Shown: positions 31,074-40,228 of the stretch, one piece after another
How positions within the stretch are numbered: the first letter of the stretch is position 1
Layout: the number at the start of each line of letters is the position of its first letter
Source: Deinococcus psychrotolerans
GTDB taxonomy: Bacteria; Deinococcota; Deinococci; Deinococcales; Deinococcaceae
Reading direction: 5' to 3'
Length of the DNA: 63,735 bases
NCBI RefSeq assembly: GCF_003860465.1
Contig: NZ_CP034188.1
Span: 1-63,735, forward strand
Notes under the pieces: model-generated
The model's input: the letters and a program-made list of their open reading frames with translations, nothing else
Told to the model about the DNA's origin: nothing
Database searches by the model: none
Made by a program: the position numbers and the translations under genes

Positions 31074-31220
31074 ATGGCAAACGAAGCTGCCCGCCTGAAA
31101 CTCCTCCTCCTCTCCCGCCCGCTGCAGATCGGGGCGGTGGTGTACCTGGGTCGCCACTACACCGTGGTGCGCGTGGAGCGCTCCGGCCCTGACTGGATCC
31201 ACCACCTGAAAAAGAGCTGA
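31074..31220 (+). CDS. Small protein upstream of terminase
   Basis: Product of 48 aa, MANEAARLKLLLLSRPLQIG then a VVYLGRHYTVVRVE beta segment. GGAGAG lies 8 nt before the ATG. The C-terminal half resembles a tiny beta-barrel. Lambda-like phages often have a small gene here. The 150 bp after it hold only a TCCTCCC-AAA-GGGAGAGGA dyad near 31275-31295. Confidence 0.5.
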   Translation: MANEAARLKLLLLSRPLQIGAVVYLGRHYTVVRVERSGPDWIHHLKKS

Positions 31221-31372
31221 CCCAGCCGTCCCCCGGCGTGGCCGAGAGCCGCGCTCGAGGAGATCTTTCCGCCTTTCCTCCCAAAGGGAGAGGAGGAGAT
31301 CCCTACCCCCAGCCCCAGCGTCCGCAACAGCGAGCCTGGGGCTTTGACGTGCACCAAGGAGGTGAAACGAAG

Positions 31373-32363
31373 ATGGCCACACCCAAAAAGCCCACCAAGA
31401 AGCCTGCGAAACAACCCCGCCCAAGCGAGCCGCCCAAGCTGGAGGCCAAGCGAGTGGCCGTCAAGAAGACACCACCGAAAGCCGCGTCCAAAGCAGCGAA
31501 ACCGAAGGCTGTACCCGGAAACCCCATGAGCGTGGAAAAACCCAGGAAACCCCGCGCGTCACGCAAGCACGTCCCGAGGCAGCCGGAAGGCAAGACTTTG
31601 GTGAAGGTTCTGCCGGACGGGACGGACCCGACCAACGGGGGAAGGCACTGCGGGGCGAAGGTCAGCCGAGGCGAAGGCCGCTGCCGCCTGCCTGCCGGTC
31701 ACGGAACCGACCACGTCGGGGAAGGCCGCTGCCGCCTGCACGGTGGGTCCACGCCCATCAAGCACGGACGCTACAGCTCGCTGATCACCCGCCCGAGGTT
31801 GCAGGAGCTGATGGCGGTCCTCGAAAAAGACCCCGATCCGATGAACCTGCTGCCCGAGTTGATCTTTAATGCGGGCGGTGGTGATCGACTTCGTGGAGCG
31901 CTACGACGAGATGCACTACGGGTTGATGCTCTGGCAGTACTCCTTCGAGAAAGACTTCGCCTCCGACTGGGCCGAGTGGCTACGAGACATCGACTGGCAC
32001 ATTCACTCTGGGGGCAAGCCCACCGACAAGAATGCCCCGGAGATGCCCAGCCCGATGGACTACGTTCCGCGCAGGCCCGCGCAGATCGTGGACATCAGCA
32101 CCGCCAGCAGCATCGCCACGCAGATCGGCCAGATGGTCGACCGCATGAACAAGATGACCGAAGACAAGACCTTTTCCATGACGACCGTGGCCCGCCTGGT
32201 CGAAGTCATGAGCGCTGACCTGACCCAAGCTGCACTGGAGGTGATCACCAATGACGAGTCCCTCAGAGACACGCTTCTCGATGCCGTGGCTGGTCGCTGG
32301 AAGCTCATCCAGCTCAGCGAACTTGCTGGGAAGCGCCCTGCATCAGGCCAGAGAGAAGGCTAG
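31373..32363 (+). CDS. Terminase small subunit, split across two frames
   Basis: The first frame (from ATG 31373, SD AAGGAGGTGA) encodes a Lys/Pro-rich tail and a GRCRLHGGSTPIKHGRYSSL motif common in small terminases, then LLPELIF. At 31868 the expected continuation (RAVVIDFVERYDEMHYGLML) moves to another frame that starts at ATG 31869 and ends at 32363; the first frame runs on as nonsense to 32218. One extra base (or a +1 shift at TTT-A-ATG) explains it. No SD precedes 31869. It may be a mutation, a sequencing error, a programmed shift or reinitiation. The small subunit recognises the packaging site. Confidence 0.65.
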
Positions 32364-34026
32364 GAAAACCGACTTCCGCCCTTATCAGCGCGAGATGATT
32401 CGCTTCTTCCGCGAGGTGCTCGGCATCGAGCCGTGGTCAGGCGAGAACAGCAAGCCTGGCCAGCTCGAAATCCTTGAGGACATGCAGCAGAGCATTCGCC
32501 AGCAACTCGACGGTGAGGAGAACGTCCCGTTCATCTTCCTCGGCGAGGCGGCGCACGGTCTGGGTAAAACGTTTGTGCTGGAAGCGGGCACCCTGCTGTA
32601 TTTCCACGAGTGCTTCCCGCCCGCGCCGGGTGAAACCAACATGGTGCTCAGCACCGCACCGACCAGCGTGCAGGTCAGCGATCTGCTGTGGAAGGACGTC
32701 CGCAAGCTGATCGAGATGGCCAAGGAAAAGGGCTTCAAGGTGGGGCGCGGCATCCTCCCGAGCGAGCCGCGCATCAACAAGACTGGCACCCACTTCGCGG
32801 TGGGGCGCACCACCAGCGACAGCGGCGGCAAAGGCTCCGAGCGTGCCCAGGGTCAGCACAACACCTTCCAAGCCGCTCTGTTCGACGAGGCTGAGGGTAT
32901 TCCCGACTTCTTCTACAACGGCATGAAGCGCCAGTTCACCGGCAACCGCGTGAAGCTCTGGGTGATGATGGCCAACCCCAAGACCCGCACCAGCCGCTTC
33001 CAGCGCATGAAGACCCAGGCGGGCGTCAAGGCGTACCGGCTGAGCCTGCTGGACTTCCCGAACGTGGTGCATGGCCGCGAGATCGTACCGGGCGGAACCA
33101 GCCGCGAGACGTTCAACGCCTGGCTGTTCGACTTCGAGGACTTCGGCGCTCACCCGATCGACGAGGACGACCCGAAGCGCTACACCTTCCAGACGGCCTG
33201 GGAAGTCACCGCCCCCGATGGCCGCGTCTTCCCACCGGGTCAATGGTGGCTGCCTCAGCGGGGATTTCTCTACGGGGCGCTGGGTATTCCACCCGAGGGC
33301 GGCGACGGCGATACCTTCGTGACCTCCGCTCAGTTCGAGATGGCCGTCAAGCGTGCGCCCCGGCCCAAGACCACTGACCTGGCCAGAATCGGGGTGGACG
33401 GTGCCCGCTTCGGCAAGGATGCTGGGAAGGTTTACCTCGACCTGGACGGGAACCTGCAACTGGTCTCGACCATTCAGGCTGGGGACACGCCTCGCTACCT
33501 GCGCGAGATCAAGAAAGCCGCCGCGCTCGCCAAGACTGCCGGGTATACCGAGCTGAGCGTCCGGGTGGACGCCGGATACGGTGGCGGGATCGTCGATGCA
33601 GTCCAGGGAGATGCGGATCTGAAGGCCGACTTCAAGCGGATCGCGGTGCATGAGATTCACTTCGGCGGCACCCCCCACGACCCGCTCAAATACGCCGACC
33701 GCGTGACCGAGCTGTACGCCAGCATCGGCGAGATGATTGGTGCGCTCAGCATCCGGGGCACCGGGCCGCGTGCTGAGGACGACCTGGCTGACAGCAAGTT
33801 CCGCTACGTCACCAAGAACGTCGAAGATATTCGCCGCGAGGTCAAGCAGCTCGAACCCAAGGACGCCTTCAAGAAACGTCACGAAGGCCGCAGCCGTGAT
33901 GACGGGGACGGAATCGCGCTGGCCAGTGCGCCGGAGTACATCTTCAGAAATGTGGAATCTGCTCCCACCGCCACTGGTGCCCGCATGGCCATGCAGGCCG
34001 CTGTCAACGCCCTCAAAAGGAGGTGA
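32251..34026 (+). CDS. Terminase large subunit
   Basis: Product of up to 591 aa. ATPase: GEAAHGLGKTFVLEAG (Walker A, residues 98-113) and FQAALFDEAEGIP (Walker B, Asp212-Glu213). Nuclease: IGVDGARFGKDAG with the first Asp, RVDAGYGGGIVDAV, and a later acidic segment DDLADSKFRYV. The ATG at 32251 lies inside the small-subunit gene with no SD, so the real start may be downstream (a TTG at 32323 begins LLGSALHQAREK). It packages DNA into the prohead. Confidence 0.92.
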   Translation: MTSPSETRFSMPWLVAGSSSSSANLLGSALHQAREKARKTDFRPYQREMIRFFREVLGIEPWSGENSKPGQLEILEDMQQSIRQQLDGEENVPFIFLGEAAHGLGKTFVLEAGTLLYFHECFPPAPGETNMVLSTAPTSVQVSDLLWKDVRKLIEMAKEKGFKVGRGILPSEPRINKTGTHFAVGRTTSDSGGKGSERAQGQHNTFQAALFDEAEGIPDFFYNGMKRQFTGNRVKLWVMMANPKTRTSRFQRMKTQAGVKAYRLSLLDFPNVVHGREIVPGGTSRETFNAWLFDFEDFGAHPIDEDDPKRYTFQTAWEVTAPDGRVFPPGQWWLPQRGFLYGALGIPPEGGDGDTFVTSAQFEMAVKRAPRPKTTDLARIGVDGARFGKDAGKVYLDLDGNLQLVSTIQAGDTPRYLREIKKAAALAKTAGYTELSVRVDAGYGGGIVDAVQGDADLKADFKRIAVHEIHFGGTPHDPLKYADRVTELYASIGEMIGALSIRGTGPRAEDDLADSKFRYVTKNVEDIRREVKQLEPKDAFKKRHEGRSRDDGDGIALASAPEYIFRNVESAPTATGARMAMQAAVNALKRR

Positions 34027-34029
34027 TCA

Positions 34030-35463
34030 ATGTCGGTTCTCAGTAAAGTGCTCGCCGAGAAGTACCCCGCCCGCCCGCAGGCCCGTGCTTCCCCCGCTCG
34101 CGCCTCGCCGATCAGCCCGATGCCGCCGATGGTGCCGGTGATTCTCGCCAACGCCCAGCGCAAGCAGGCCCCACTCCCCAAAGGACGCCTCTCTCGCTCG
34201 CCCAGCGACTTGGCCGCCGGGTGGTGGTGGCCGAGTGAGCTGCTGGCGGGCCGGACTCGGCAGGAAGTCATTCAGTTCTGCCGGGATGCCTGTCAGGCTG
34301 ACAGCGACGCCGCCGGAGCGAAGAGAGACATCATCGCCCTGGCCAACCCCGGCTACACCCTGCAATTCACTGGCTCTGACCGGGCCAAAACACAAGCCAA
34401 GCGCGAACTCGACCAGCTTGAGAAGCGTCTCGGTGACTTCGGGGGCTGGGACGAGCTGATTAACCATCAACTCGGCGAGGCGTTCGAGGCCGGAGCGGGC
34501 AGCCTGGAAGCCTACCCGACACCGAGCCGCAGCGGCGTGGCTGGAGTGGAGGTCGTGCCCGCTGAGGAGATCAGCATCCTGCGGGAAGGCAACGCCCGGC
34601 TCTACCGGCAGCTCACCTACGGCGTGAACCTCGACACGCGCACGTACATCTACAGTCCCTACGGCCAGCACGCCCGAGACCCGCACGGCACACCCGTGAT
34701 GGTCTCGGCGCTGATCGAACTGGAGAGGAAGCTGACGCTCGTGAACGGTACCGACAAGATCATCAAGATGATCTCTGACGGGCCGTTCCTCGAAATCGGC
34801 GTGCCCAAGCCCACGCTGGCGGAGCTCGGTGTCGACTCCGAACTGGACCCCGATTACAGCGGGCGCATGCAGAGCTGGTACACCAGCTACATCGATCTGG
34901 CGACCTCCGCTCGGGACAGTGGCGTCATCGCGGTCGAGGACGGCGTGAGCAGCAAGGCCGTTCCGCTGACCAGCAGCGTGGGCGGTATCGCCGATCTGCA
35001 CGCCATGAACAACATGCGTCTGTGGTCCGGCCTGATGACCTTGCCCTTCCTTCGCGGGAAGACCGAGGGCACCACCCAGGCACTCGCAGAGGTCATGTAT
35101 CCGATTCTCCTGTCCCATGCGGAGAATCTTCAGATCGTGGCTCGCGGCGTCGTCGAGTTCGTGATGAACCTGCACCTGCGGCTGGCTGGAATCCCGGCGA
35201 GCGTGGAGCTGGGCTTCGTCGCACCGCCCAACCCGTTCAAACTCGACCACGCCCGTGCCCAACTCGTCGCGGCCCAGGCGGACGCCATTTACATGGAGCA
35301 GCTCGGCCCCGAGTACACCCAGATGGTTGCTGCCCGCCTCGATCTCGACCCGCAGAAGGTACTGGCCTGGCGCGAAAAGAACAAACCCGCACCGCCGCCC
35401 ATGAGTTTGAAGCAGGACGTACAACCCAATCCACAAGGAGGTGATCCAAATCAGCAAGCTTGA
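34030..35463 (+). CDS. Portal protein
   Basis: Product of 477 aa with AGGAGGTGATC just upstream. The position after terminase, the length and the text fit: an alpha-helical clip/stem region (LLSHAENLQIVARGVVEFVM) and a C-terminal disordered tail (KPAPPPMSLKQDVQPNPQGG). Portals form the dodecameric vertex through which DNA enters. The family is inferred mainly from order and general features. Confidence 0.8.
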   Translation: MSVLSKVLAEKYPARPQARASPARASPISPMPPMVPVILANAQRKQAPLPKGRLSRSPSDLAAGWWWPSELLAGRTRQEVIQFCRDACQADSDAAGAKRDIIALANPGYTLQFTGSDRAKTQAKRELDQLEKRLGDFGGWDELINHQLGEAFEAGAGSLEAYPTPSRSGVAGVEVVPAEEISILREGNARLYRQLTYGVNLDTRTYIYSPYGQHARDPHGTPVMVSALIELERKLTLVNGTDKIIKMISDGPFLEIGVPKPTLAELGVDSELDPDYSGRMQSWYTSYIDLATSARDSGVIAVEDGVSSKAVPLTSSVGGIADLHAMNNMRLWSGLMTLPFLRGKTEGTTQALAEVMYPILLSHAENLQIVARGVVEFVMNLHLRLAGIPASVELGFVAPPNPFKLDHARAQLVAAQADAIYMEQLGPEYTQMVAARLDLDPQKVLAWREKNKPAPPPMSLKQDVQPNPQGGDPNQQA

Positions 35464-36829
35464 AGCCATTAGCAGCGCCCTGTACGGCACGCCGTGGGCC
35501 ATCACTGAAGCCGGACTGAACCTGATGACCGGCATCATCGAAGCGCACATCGCGGGCGTGCGGCTCTCGGATGAAGAAAAGCAGATCCGCGCCGCCAGCC
35601 AGGGCTACGGTTCCGGTGCAGAAGCTCCCCAGCCGCAAGTCGCGCTGATGAACCTGCACGGCGTCATTCTGAGCCGGGCCAGCGCCGACATGACCATGAG
35701 CGGCTACACCGACCCGCAGCGCTTCGCTGCCAACATGCGCCGCGCCGCTGACGATCCGAACGTTTCGCGCATCGTACTGAGCATCGACAGCCCCGGCGGT
35801 TCGGTCTCCGGTACTCGCGCAGCTGGTGACGCCGTGGCCTACGCCGCGAGCAAGAAGGAAGTCATCGCCGTCGCGGATGACATGGCCGCCAGTGCCGCTT
35901 ACTGGATCGGCGCTCAGGCCACCCGCTTCATCGCCGACCCCGGCGCGACGGTCGGCAGCATCGGCGTGATCATGGCGCTCAGGGACACCAGCGAGAAGAA
36001 CGCCAAGGACGGCGTTCAGACCCACGTGCTCCGGAGCGGACCCGAGAAAGCCCTCGGGCAGCCCGGCGAGGCGATCACCGACGCCACCAAAGCCCACTAC
36101 GCCGAGCAGCTCGCCACCTTCCACGACCAGTTCGTGCAGGCCGTGGCTGCCGGACGTGGGATGCCTCTCTCGCAGGCGCAGACCCTCGCCACGGGCCGGA
36201 CCTGGATTGGTCAGGCTGCTGTGGAGGTGGGTCTGGCCGATGAGGTGGGCACGGTGCAGCAAGCCCTCGCCGGGGCGTTCAGTGCCCAGCCGGATACTCA
36301 GCGGCTCGCCGCCCAATCGCCTACCCGCCTGAGCGCAGCGGTAGAGAAATCAGGAGGTGCCCCCGTGCCCCCAGAAGTCCTTGCCATGCTCGGCCTGAGC
36401 GCCGACGCGACCACCGAACAGATTCAGGCCGCCATCGACATCCAGCGCAAAACCGCTGCCTCTACCGAGCGCACCAACATGCTCGCCGCGCTGGGCCTCA
36501 GCGAAGAACCCGGCAAGCCCGCCAACCTCAGCGCCCTGGCTGCCCAGGCCAAAGACGGCGCTCTCTACCGCGAGGCGCAGCTTGACCGCTTGCACGCGCT
36601 GACCATCACCAACGAAGGCAACGACGAAGCCGGTGTCCAGGCTGCCGACGATGCCCGCGAGGTCTACGCCGGTCAGTCTCTGGAGCGCATCAGCGGCCAG
36701 ATCACCCGTCTCGAAGCCCGCCGCGACACCCTCCCCGGTGGGCAGCAGAGCAAAGCGCCCGCCAACGCCGCCGCCAAGTCCACTCAGAAGCTCAATCTCA
36801 GCGCCTTCGGGCTTGGAGGCAAACGATGA
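35441..36829 (+). CDS. S49 prohead protease with C-terminal scaffold domain
   Basis: Product of about 460 aa. S49/SppA core: LNLHGVILSRAS, IDSPGGSVSGTRAAGDAVAY, MAASAAYWIGAQAT with nucleophile Ser151 and Lys203 in RSGPEKALG. The C-terminal third (after about 305) is a helical, charged scaffold domain with an internal start. The start is ambiguous: GTG 35441 overlaps the portal end and lies inside a perfect AAGGAGGTGATCC SD; the codon at proper spacing is ATC at 35450. It cleaves scaffold and head proteins during maturation. Confidence 0.88.
   Translation: MIQISKLEAISSALYGTPWAITEAGLNLMTGIIEAHIAGVRLSDEEKQIRAASQGYGSGAEAPQPQVALMNLHGVILSRASADMTMSGYTDPQRFAANMRRAADDPNVSRIVLSIDSPGGSVSGTRAAGDAVAYAASKKEVIAVADDMAASAAYWIGAQATRFIADPGATVGSIGVIMALRDTSEKNAKDGVQTHVLRSGPEKALGQPGEAITDATKAHYAEQLATFHDQFVQAVAAGRGMPLSQAQTLATGRTWIGQAAVEVGLADEVGTVQQALAGAFSAQPDTQRLAAQSPTRLSAAVEKSGGAPVPPEVLAMLGLSADATTEQIQAAIDIQRKTAASTERTNMLAALGLSEEPGKPANLSALAAQAKDGALYREAQLDRLHALTITNEGNDEAGVQAADDAREVYAGQSLERISGQITRLEARRDTLPGGQQSKAPANAAAKSTQKLNLSAFGLGGKR
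36365..36829 (+). CDS. Internal in-frame scaffold protein (Nu3-like)
   Basis: Product of 154 aa. Inside the protease frame, AGGAGG (36352-36357) is followed after 7 nt by GTG 36365. The product starts VPPEVLAMLGLSADATTEQI and is helical and acidic/basic mixed, as scaffolds are. This repeats the lambda C/Nu3 arrangement, where the scaffold is the C-terminal part of the protease made from its own start. Confidence 0.7.
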   Translation: MPPEVLAMLGLSADATTEQIQAAIDIQRKTAASTERTNMLAALGLSEEPGKPANLSALAAQAKDGALYREAQLDRLHALTITNEGNDEAGVQAADDAREVYAGQSLERISGQITRLEARRDTLPGGQQSKAPANAAAKSTQKLNLSAFGLGGKR

Positions 36830-37218
36830 ACAGCATTCGTATCGGCAACGTAGTTCACGGCGGTCAGGACCCCAGCAACGGCATCACCTTCATCATCGAC
36901 AACACTGTGGTGGTGGGCGACGTAGTGACCAGCGATACCACCGTCCCCAACAAAGCCATTCGCGGCGCGGACGGCGCACTCCCCATCGGCCTCGTCACCA
37001 ACATCGATGCTGACCAGCTGGGCCGGGTGCAGAGCTTCGAGGAAGTCACCGTCATCAAGCTGACCGGCAGCGTGATCCTCGGCCCCGCCGGACTCCAGGG
37101 TAAAGGCGACGGCAGCGGCAAGCTGGTGGCCGCTGGCACGGCTGGCAGCCTGCTGGTCAACGTCGTGGGCAGCCAGACGCTCAACGCCGTGGTGTATGTG
37201 GCCCTGAATCGCCTCTGA
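36826..37218 (+). CDS. Head decoration protein
   Basis: Product of 130 aa, ATGA overlap with the scaffold end. Beta-rich with GITFIIDNTVVVGDVV and VIKLTGSVILGPAG, and an N-terminal arm, as in gpD-like trimeric cement proteins. Located between protease/scaffold and capsid, the usual place. It stabilises the expanded head. Confidence 0.75.
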   Translation: MNSIRIGNVVHGGQDPSNGITFIIDNTVVVGDVVTSDTTVPNKAIRGADGALPIGLVTNIDADQLGRVQSFEEVTVIKLTGSVILGPAGLQGKGDGSGKLVAAGTAGSLLVNVVGSQTLNAVVYVALNRL

Positions 37219-37241
37219 TTCCGCCTCCAAGCCCATCCCCG

Positions 37242-37265
37242 CCGCCTGATCTGGGCGGATTTTTG
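37242..37265 (+). terminator. Terminator-like hairpin before the capsid gene
   Basis: CCGCC (37242-37246) pairs with GGCGG (37254-37258), followed by ATTTTTG. It sits between two genes that must both be made in the late phase. Confidence 0.65.
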
Positions 37266-37284
37266 TTGCACCGGAGACCCAACC

Positions 37285-38508
37285 ATGACCATTAAAAAAC
37301 TCGCTGAATTCCAGGCGGGCATCTTCGAGGATGCCGCCAAAACCTCCGCCAACCACGGCATGACCTACGTGGACATGAACGCCCACCTGCTCAACATGGC
37401 CGAAAGCGGCGACATCGCCGAGGGCCTCATCCGTGAAGAGTGGGTCGCGGCGGGCATCAGCCCCGTGCGCCAGCTCCTGTACGCCGAGGGCATCACCCTA
37501 GGCGGCCTGAACGCCACCAAATGCGACGTCTTCTTCCGTGGCAACGCCAACTCCATCAAAGGCGCGGACGTGGTCTTCCCGATCCTGCTGCAAGAAATGT
37601 TCGAGGGGAACCTCGGCATCAACGCCGGAGCAGGCGACCTGACCATGACCAGCCGCCCCGGTCAGGCCGGAGACACCCTCTTCCCGCTGGACATGCGCCC
37701 GCCTGTCGATCAGCGCCTGCCGTACCCCGAGAACGTCGTCACCATCGACGACCTGGTCTCGCTGACGGTCGGCATTGACGGCGACGGCTACAAAGCCGCC
37801 CAGATCAACCGCGTGGACGGGGCCACCACCATGGGCCGCGTGGCGGAAGGCACCGACCTGCCGCTCTACGAGATCAGCCTGGGCGACAACGTCGTGCGGA
37901 TCTACAAGTACGGTGCCCGCGTGAAGTTCACCTACGAAGCGTTGCGCCGCCAGCGGATCAATCAGCTCGCGGTGCTGATGCAGAACATGGCCTACGACGA
38001 GGACGTGCGCCGGGTTCTGGCCGCCCTGGCAGTGGCCCGCAACGGGGACGGGAACGGCAACGCCGCCATCACCACCAACGCCACTGGCCCCTGGACGATT
38101 CAGAGCATTGACGAGTTCGGCATGAGCGTCGCCTACAACTCCCGCGTAGGACTGGACCGCTACGTGGGCGATCTGGCCGAGGTGCAGGGCACCCGTGCGC
38201 TACGCTACGCCTCGACCGGCGCGGTGACGCTGAATCCTGAGCAGCTCGCCATGTACACCGGCATGGGCTACCAGATGCCCGACGGCAGCCCGCTCAAGCT
38301 CGCGCCGAAAGGCAGCCTGATGGACGGCAGCAAGACCCTGCTCGGCTGGAACGCGGCCCGCGCCCTGGAGCAGGTCATCGAGAACGGCTCGCAGATTCAG
38401 GAGCAGGCCCGCCAGATCAGCAACCAGACGCAGGAATTCACCATGAGTATCAACATCGGCTACGCCAAGCCCTGGGCGAATTCGTTCCAGGCCTTCGTGC
38501 GGCCCTGA
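37285..38508 (+). CDS. Major capsid protein
   Basis: Product of 407 aa. Order (after decoration protein), length and pattern fit an HK97-fold capsid: helical N-arm (NAHLLNMAESGDIAEGLIRE), E-loop-like region, long 'spine helix' candidate (YEALRRQRINQLAVLMQNMA), and a beta-rich C-terminus. GTGAAG-rich upstream DNA has a CCGGAG SD. No delta domain is evident beyond about 30 residues, consistent with a separate scaffold. Confidence 0.85.
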   Translation: MTIKKLAEFQAGIFEDAAKTSANHGMTYVDMNAHLLNMAESGDIAEGLIREEWVAAGISPVRQLLYAEGITLGGLNATKCDVFFRGNANSIKGADVVFPILLQEMFEGNLGINAGAGDLTMTSRPGQAGDTLFPLDMRPPVDQRLPYPENVVTIDDLVSLTVGIDGDGYKAAQINRVDGATTMGRVAEGTDLPLYEISLGDNVVRIYKYGARVKFTYEALRRQRINQLAVLMQNMAYDEDVRRVLAALAVARNGDGNGNAAITTNATGPWTIQSIDEFGMSVAYNSRVGLDRYVGDLAEVQGTRALRYASTGAVTLNPEQLAMYTGMGYQMPDGSPLKLAPKGSLMDGSKTLLGWNAARALEQVIENGSQIQEQARQISNQTQEFTMSINIGYAKPWANSFQAFVRP

Positions 38509-38516
38509 GCGCGGAC

Positions 38517-38744
38517 ATGGCGAAGATCTCCGTTGGACGGGCGGTGCATTTCGTGCCGCCCAAAGTGTTGCCTGGTGAGCCGAAAGACGCCCACCGCGCC
38601 GCCACCGTATCCGAGGTGACGCCCGAGGGCTTGACGCTGTTCGTCATGCACCCGAGCGTGCCCGGTTCGTTCGTCTATGCCGTTCAGGAAGATCAGAGTG
38701 GCAAGGCCAAAGAAAGCTGGCACTGGCCAGAAAGAGAGGAATGA
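38517..38744 (+). CDS. Hypothetical small head-region protein
   Basis: Product of 75 aa, beta-rich (GRAVHFVPPKVLPGEPKDAH, then VTPEGLTLFVMHPS). It lies between the capsid and connector genes. Function unknown. Confidence 0.6.
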   Translation: MAKISVGRAVHFVPPKVLPGEPKDAHRAATVSEVTPEGLTLFVMHPSVPGSFVYAVQEDQSGKAKESWHWPEREE

Positions 38745-38747
38745 ACC

Positions 38748-39101
38748 GTGGCGAAATCTGACACCGTGATGGCAATTAAGGACAAGTTCGGCGCGGATGT
38801 GGACGAGGCGCTGAGCCAGAAGAAACTCGATGCACTCCTGGCGACCGCTGACAAACCGGCCTTTGATGCGCTGCTGGCGAACCTCACCAACGGTGACCCC
38901 AGCAACGACCCGTCCGAGACCCAGGATGACGGCGAGGTTCCCGAGGGCAAGCGGCGCGTCAAGCTCGGGAAGAAGGCCCAGCCCGGCGTGACGTTCCTGC
39001 ACCCCGGCGACAAGATCACCATCGGTGAGACGCCAGTGCTGGTCACGGATGACGACTGGACGGCGCAGAAGATCCGGCAGGAAGAACTGGCGTTGGTTTA
39101 A
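38748..39101 (+). CDS. Hypothetical head-region protein
   Basis: Product of 117 aa from GTG. Helical N-terminal half, acidic linker, then a beta segment (GVTFLHPGDKITIGETPVLV). Position suggests head completion or a fibre on the capsid; no family assigned. Confidence 0.6.
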   Translation: MAKSDTVMAIKDKFGADVDEALSQKKLDALLATADKPAFDALLANLTNGDPSNDPSETQDDGEVPEGKRRVKLGKKAQPGVTFLHPGDKITIGETPVLVTDDDWTAQKIRQEELALV

Positions 39102-39104
39102 GCC

Positions 39105-39524
39105 ATGCCGCCGGACATCACGCCCGATGACGTAGCGACCTACGCCCCGGCCAGCCCCGGTGTATCGGCGGATCACTGCGAGCTGGCGCAGGACTGGGCA
39201 GCCTGGATGGTCAAGCGCAGCAAAGTCGACCCGGCCACCCTTGACAGCCGCGAACTGCGTGAGGTCAAGCGTGCCGAGTGCGCGTATGCCCTGCACGTTG
39301 CGGCGGCGGGCCTGGGAGCCGGTGGCCGGACGAGTGCCGGTGCTGGGGCGCTGAAGTCGGTGGAGGTGGTGGGCGAGATCAAGATCGAGCGGGCCATCAT
39401 GACCACTGAGCAGTCCGCCGCGAGTGCTGGAGCTGCCGCCGATACTTGGCTCCAGCGGGCACGCGCTCACCTGCGGGCAGCGGGCGTTAGCGTCTGGCAA
39501 AGCGTTGTGGGGGCGTCGAGATGA
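39105..39524 (+). CDS. Head-tail connector protein
   Basis: Product of 139 aa, mostly helical (SADHCELAQDWAAWMVKRSK), with a mid segment KSVEVVGEIKIERAI as in gp6-type connectors. Length and location (first of the connector set) fit an adaptor that binds the portal. ATGA overlap to the next gene. Confidence 0.65.
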   Translation: MPPDITPDDVATYAPASPGVSADHCELAQDWAAWMVKRSKVDPATLDSRELREVKRAECAYALHVAAAGLGAGGRTSAGAGALKSVEVVGEIKIERAIMTTEQSAASAGAAADTWLQRARAHLRAAGVSVWQSVVGASR

Positions 39525-40228
39525 GCCTTCTCAGCGAGGTGCTGGGCGCGGTGCAGTCAATCCAGCAGGATCCTGAGCTGAACGCCCTGCGCTTCCGCCA
39601 CTCCGCGACGTGGAGCGACGGTACTACCTGCCGGTTCAGCGTGCAGGATCCGGCGAAGGATGGACGTTCGGGGCCGCAGAAGCTGAGCACCCATCCGCTG
39701 GAGGCGAGTCTGCGGCGGCTGAAGGTTCATCCTGACGACGTGCAGCCCGCCCCCGGCGCAAGCACGCCGTATCAGGGCGGCAAGCTGGTGCGCGGGTTTC
39801 AGACCGACACCAGCGACTTCACCGGGCAGCAGACGGGCGTGTGCCGCTTGGTGGACGCCCGCGCTTACCCGGTTTTGGCCGTCAGCAAAGCAGGGCAGCG
39901 GCTCAGGCTGCTGATCATCGCTGGCCGCGCCGACCCGCTCAGCGCAGGCAGCGGCGCTCAGGATGTCCGGGCCGAGCTGAATGCCTCGCACACCGGGCAC
40001 ACGCCTCCAGGGGTGGTGTTTCAGGTGGGTGAGCAGTTCGTCACCAGTGACGGCGACCGCTACACCATCACGCCGCCCGTTCAGCGGGACGTGCTGGGCG
40101 ACACGCTGGGCCTGAGTTATCAGGGCAGTGAACTCGCGCCCACCATTCCCGACGAAGGGCAGCCGCCTGCGCCGCCCGCACCAGACCCGGCGGACAGTGA
40201 AGATCCGTGGTGGACTGAGAACCCGTGA
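39521..40228 (+). CDS. Putative head-closure/stopper protein
   Basis: Product of 235 aa. Beta-rich C-terminal half (GVVFQVGEQFVTSDGDRYTI) and an acidic, Pro-rich end. It follows the connector and precedes the gp10-like gene, the usual location of head-closure proteins. The assignment is by order. Confidence 0.55.
   Translation: MSLLSEVLGAVQSIQQDPELNALRFRHSATWSDGTTCRFSVQDPAKDGRSGPQKLSTHPLEASLRRLKVHPDDVQPAPGASTPYQGGKLVRGFQTDTSDFTGQQTGVCRLVDARAYPVLAVSKAGQRLRLLIIAGRADPLSAGSGAQDVRAELNASHTGHTPPGVVFQVGEQFVTSDGDRYTITPPVQRDVLGDTLGLSYQGSELAPTIPDEGQPPAPPAPDPADSEDPWWTENP

Noticed and set aside
32437..33882. 481-codon frame antisense to the large terminase
   Set aside because: Shadow frame; the terminase motifs prove the other strand.
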